Positions 60,126 to 64,000 of a stretch of 64,000 nt of DNA are shown here, piece after piece (the stretch's first letter is position 1; every line of letters starts with the position of its first letter). The stretch is taken from assembly GCA_045837725.1 (NCBI GenBank), contig JBEWZL010000077.1, forward strand, positions 496,001-560,000, read 5' to 3'. The notes beneath the pieces are model-generated. The model worked only from the letters and a program-made list of their open reading frames with translations, did not search any database and had not been told where the DNA came from. The DNA is from Vermamoeba vermiformis. Taxonomy: Eukaryota > Tubulinea > Echinamoebida. The translations under genes and the position numbers were made by a program.

Positions 60126-63100
60126 ATGGAGAAAGGGATGCTTCAACGAAAAGACAGCGTTGCGCAGCATATGAACACCACGGCGGAAGCAGCTGATACA
60201 TGGAATTATAATGAGCCTGATGGTCCTCATAATATTCAGTTCGAGCCCACAGAACAAGGAAAGATCAAGTCAATTACATTTCCTAAACTAATTCAAAAGT
60301 TGACTTCGGCGAAAAATTATGGTAAGACTTAAGTGTTATGTGCTAATAAAAATACTGCTTATTTTCATAAAATTGAGGAATATCGTAATAACATTTTTTT
60401 TCTTTGACAGATGCCAATCTGCTTCACGAGGTCATGCTCACGTACCACTCATTTACCACCTCAAAGCAGCTATTAGGAGCCTTAATCAAAAGATATCCTT
60501 TTTAACGCAGCTATTCACTAACGTTTCTCAAATTTAAATTTTAAGTTATTACTTTTTCTTAACGAATCCGCAGCACATACGAGACCGTTCCCAACGATCC
60601 TGATCGACCAGTAGTATATATAAGGTAAATAGTAAATTTCAATCGTATTACGAGGTGCCTCTCAAGGGGCCAATTTGTCCAGATCGTTGCAATTTCGTTT
60701 GAAAACAACTTTGTTTGAAATTGAAGGTCTATACCTGATCAAATTAAAAGTAAACGTTTACTGCGATATCATAAATATCTAGAGGGCCTTTTTTGGTCCA
60801 TCGAAAGATTTCCGGATCCATAAACCCGTTTTTTTGAACATTGCCCGCGTCTTATTTTGTTTCAGTTTGCTAATATGATCTTATCATACAGATTGTTCAA
60901 CGTACTGCGTCATTGGGTGGACAATTATTGGCACGATTTTACGCAAGATCCGTCTCTGATTGGCAGCCTTGAACTTTTTTTGGATCGAGTGATCAAAGAT
61001 AACATTGAAGTCACGCGAGCTCCAGCCCAATCAGTCAGCGCCTCTTTGATAGCCAAGGTACGCTATAATTTTAGTACAATGATACAATTAGACCACATTT
61101 CAGATCGTTTTTTGTCGGGTCGATCGGACAGATCCAAATTTGTTAGTGCAATCAATTCAATCGTTTTATTAATTGAACTTGTTAAATAAGATATCAGCCG
61201 TTTATAATATTAATAGACTGTACTAAGCAAGTAATTTAAATCCTTAATCGAAACACACGATGATGTTTTGTGTTCGTTATTGTGCTCCAAAATCAATCCC
61301 ATAACGTAATTCGCATCGAATAATATACTCGTACATATATTATATGCATTTATCATATACTATTAATATTGGATTGAAGTGTCATATTTATGACACGAGT
61401 CAAATTGGACGTGTCGTTAGAAAGCAACAATTTAGCTGTTTTAAATTGCTTTAAAATTCGTAGAATTATGCGATGACCTTGGAGCGACATAAATTCTCAA
61501 TATGAGATGTCGCTAATTGCATCAGCGCTATACTCTATTTTTTTTCATTTTTGGATTTGTTCGATCGGATCTTCCCCTCGATAAATTTCTTTGCAGAGCG
61601 CAAATAACGACATCTATCGCTTATTTATATTTCGTTTGATGATTTCTTGCTAATTGCAAACAATTTTTCTGCAGCTGAACAATCAAACGAAAAAGTTGAT
61701 CCAAACGCCCACAGGCGCACCAAGACCAATTCTTCCGCGCATACCAAATTGTGATATATTAGATGTGGACCCTGAAGAGGTCGCCCGACAACTTACCTTA
61801 ATCGAATGGGAGCTTTTTGTCAACATCCAGCCTTGGGAGTGCTACGGTCTTGCATGGACCAAAAAAGACCGCGAACAACGAGCGCCAGGAATTATTGCAA
61901 TTACTGGTCAATTTAATTATGTTAGTCGATGGGTCACTACTGCTATTTGTACCGAAGAAGACCAAAAAAAGCGAGTTGAATTGATCAAAAAATTCATTAA
62001 AATTGCAGAGGTAAGCTAGATCATATCTAATACAATATTCATAGTATTTATAGTATTATCGGCATTATTATATATTTTTGGCATTTTTTGCAGGATTTTT
62101 CTAACGGTCTAATTTTTTTTTTTGTAGCATTTAAAGAATATGTCCAACGTCAACGGCTTACTTGAAATTATCTCTGGCTTGGGACAAGTGCCTGTATTTC
62201 GTTTAGATAAGACTTGGGAGGTACGTCTGACTTGCTCATTATAATTACCAAAATCAAAATGGATCCCGCAACAAATTTGCGTTGTTGAGCCAACTATTAT
62301 GATTATTTTCTATCGATCGTATACCATATTACAAACGGATGGTAAAGCAAAATGACGAGTAGATCTGATTAGTTTGCTATTTTAGGAAGTGGATTCAAAA
62401 GTTCGCCGATCATTTTTGCAAATGCAAGAGCTAACGCATGCAGAAAAGAATTACAAACGAATCAGAGAGTTTTTGAAAGGAAAATCACCCGCTATTCCTT
62501 TTATTGGCGTTTACTTGACGGATCTTACGTTCATTGAAGAAGGCCACAAAAATACCTCGACAATCAACGAGAGCTTAATCAATTTTACTAAGAGAAGACA
62601 GACCGCTGAGACTATTAGAAAGATTAGGTACGTACTACTGAATTACGAACAAAATTTATGGATCTGACTATGTTTGGCCGTTACAGAGACTTCCAAGCGT
62701 ATCCATACCCATTTGAACCAGTCCAATCTATTCAAGCTAAGCTAAGAAACTTGCGTATATTAGATGAGTCAACTCTCGACGAGTGTAGTTACTGGATCCA
62801 ACCTCGCGCTGGTACGTCTCATTTACAATAGATTGGTGTCGCATTAATAGTTCATTGAAATACATACATCAATATAAATATACCGAATATATGCATAATT
62901 TATTAATCCTCTTTAATGTAGATAAAGAAAGAGGACCCAAACCAGATGCGATGAACATCAATTACAGACCGCCAGAGGACATTAGATTTGATCTCGAAAT
63001 TATCAAAGACTATCCGTTCTATGCAGCAGATGATCCTACAAATATCCGTGTTGAAAAAGATTCCAATCAGATCAAGGGCGGTACGCTGCCTAAAATTATT

Positions 63101-64000
63101 GAGCGATTGACGCATCATAAGACACCAGGTACGTCATAGTATTAATGACATATATGCATATGTTAATTTTTATATTAGATGGTGCTTCATTGCCGACGTT
63201 CTTAGCTACGTACCGAACATTTACTACTCCTCATGAGGTTTTGGATCTGCTAATTTGGAGGTACTCAATGCCTGCTTGTCGTGATAGATCACTTGACGTA
63301 CAAACAAAATTTAAAGAGTTAATGCTCGTGCCTGTTACTACAAGGTAAGTTTTATCAAGTTTGTAACGGATCTTCCTAAAAAGGAAAGTCCGTTCTAATT
63401 CGAGGATTTAATTGAATGCATTTGGGCTAATTAAAACTTATAGAGTCTTTAATGTGCTTAAGTTATGGGTTGAGAAGCATTACTACGATTTTGAAGCGGA
63501 TCCCGAGCTGAAAAAGAAGCTAGTCAATTTCATCGAGACTAAATTAGCTGGAACAACGTGGCAAGGCTTAATGAAGAATTTAATCGCCAAAAAAGAAGGT
63601 CAACCTGGTTTGGTGAGCGCTGGATCCACTCTGACGAGAAAAGAGAAGCCTCCTGCGCCTATTTTGACCTGTACTTGCCCACCGAACTTTACACCGACTA
63701 TATTCGACTATCATCCTGAAGAAGTTGGTCGTCAAATGACTTTAATGCTGCATGATCTCTACGTGCAGATCCGGTACGTACAAACCGACAACTCGGAAAT
63801 TTAATCGATTATTAGCGTTAGTATATGATACAAATATTATTAATACGCAATATTAATCATATTGTTATATTTATAGACCGCCAGAGTTCATTACAATGGC
63901 TCAGAAGTTCCGTCGTGCAGCGCTCCAAGCGAAGCAAGCGCACGATCCAGATTTGTACATTAAAGCAGCCAATGGCATGGCTCTACAGTCAGCAGCGAAT
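60126..64000 (+). CDS. Tandem double RasGEF (REM-GEF-REM-GEF), cut by the window end
   Basis: Twelve exons are visible and in phase: 60126-60321, 60411-60492, 60577-60624, 60892-61057, 61675-62010, 62128-62220, 62386-62627, 62687-62811, 62922-63128, 63179-63344, 63444-63773 and 63877 onward. Module 1: REM domain (LLHEVMLTYHSFTTSKQLLGALI, RLFNVLRHWVDNYWHDF) then a Cdc25-type catalytic domain (VDPEEVARQLTLIEWELF, FNYVSRWVTTAI, VPFIG-like PAIPFIGVYLTDLTF). Module 2 repeats the plan: a new REM (LPTFLATYRTFTTPHEVLDLL, RVFNVLKLWVEKHYYDF) and a second Cdc25 start (YHPEEVGRQMTLMLHDLY). No stop separates the modules. It should promote GDP/GTP exchange on Ras/Rap. Exons 2 and 3 are joined by a U12-type AT-AC intron. 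Confidence 0.88.
60493..60576 (+). other. U12-type AT-AC intron
   Basis: This 84-base intron starts ATATCCTTTT, the minor-spliceosome donor consensus, and ends in AC. A TTCTTAAC branch-site match at 60556-60563 lies about 14 bases from the 3' end, the distance required for U12 introns. Splicing at these sites joins ATCAAAAG to ATACGAG and gives LIKRYETVPNDPD, the expected REM-domain sequence. No GT-AG alternative keeps the frame. Confidence 0.85.

Overview
The window is eukaryotic nuclear DNA from a gene-dense, intron-rich protist, most likely a free-living bacterivorous amoebozoan. Reasons: many short GT-AG introns (45-350 nt) with strong GTAAGT/GTACGT donors, AT-rich introns and spacers, a two-repeat actobindin gene (best known from Acanthamoeba and Dictyostelium), and abundant RhoGEF, RasGEF, PX-SH3 and DNase II genes. 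One intron in the RasGEF gene reads as a minor-spliceosome (U12) AT-AC intron. That argues against an ordinary dictyostelid and for a lineage that kept the minor spliceosome. All gene models below were assembled by eye from splice signals and reading phase.

Layout. 0-3 kb: a Crinkler-like nuclease/kinase gene with an in-frame TGA. 3.0-8.4 kb (-): ATG2, the autophagy lipid-transfer protein. 8.9-10.9 kb (-): a secreted, probably GPI-anchored protein with Cys-rich repeats. 12.7 kb (-): actobindin. 13.6-16.6 kb (+): mitochondrial phosphatidylserine decarboxylase. 16.9-19.3 kb (-): a repeat-rich membrane glycoprotein with a frameshift in its SAPV stalk. 20.1-22.2 kb (+): tRNA methyltransferase TRM13. 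23.4-25.5 kb (+): an Ariadne RBR ubiquitin ligase. 25.8-27.9 kb (+): an aspartic protease carrying a complete 5S rRNA gene inside an intron. 28-29.6 kb (+): an unrecognised Gln/Met-rich protein. 29.7-32.5 kb (+): a PX-SH3-SH3 adaptor. 32.8-34.4 kb (+): a type I membrane protein with apparent disruptions. 35.3-39.2 kb (-): a DH-PH-MORN RhoGEF. 39.5-40.3 kb (-): a C1-domain protein. 40.7-45.4 kb (+): a BRPF-like PHD/bromodomain protein with a histone H1-like tail.

From 58 to 45 kb, six genes follow one another on the minus strand: an NmrA-like oxidoreductase, anhydro-MurNAc kinase (AnmK), an Ala-Glu/dipeptide epimerase-type enolase-superfamily enzyme, two tandem DNase II genes and a Crinkler-like P-loop NTPase. 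The AnmK/epimerase pair is the most striking find. Both activities belong to bacterial peptidoglycan recycling, yet here they are adjacent, intron-bearing eukaryotic genes next to lysosomal-type DNases. The arrangement suggests a locus for digesting and salvaging engulfed bacteria. A tRNA-Thr gene sits in an intron of the epimerase gene. The window ends with cytochrome b5 (+) and a tandem double RasGEF (+, cut by the window edge).

Several reading frames are broken as assembled: 2070, about 17270, 32894 and 32996, and 53816/54066. Some breaks lie at homopolymers and may be assembly errors, so they are reported individually.
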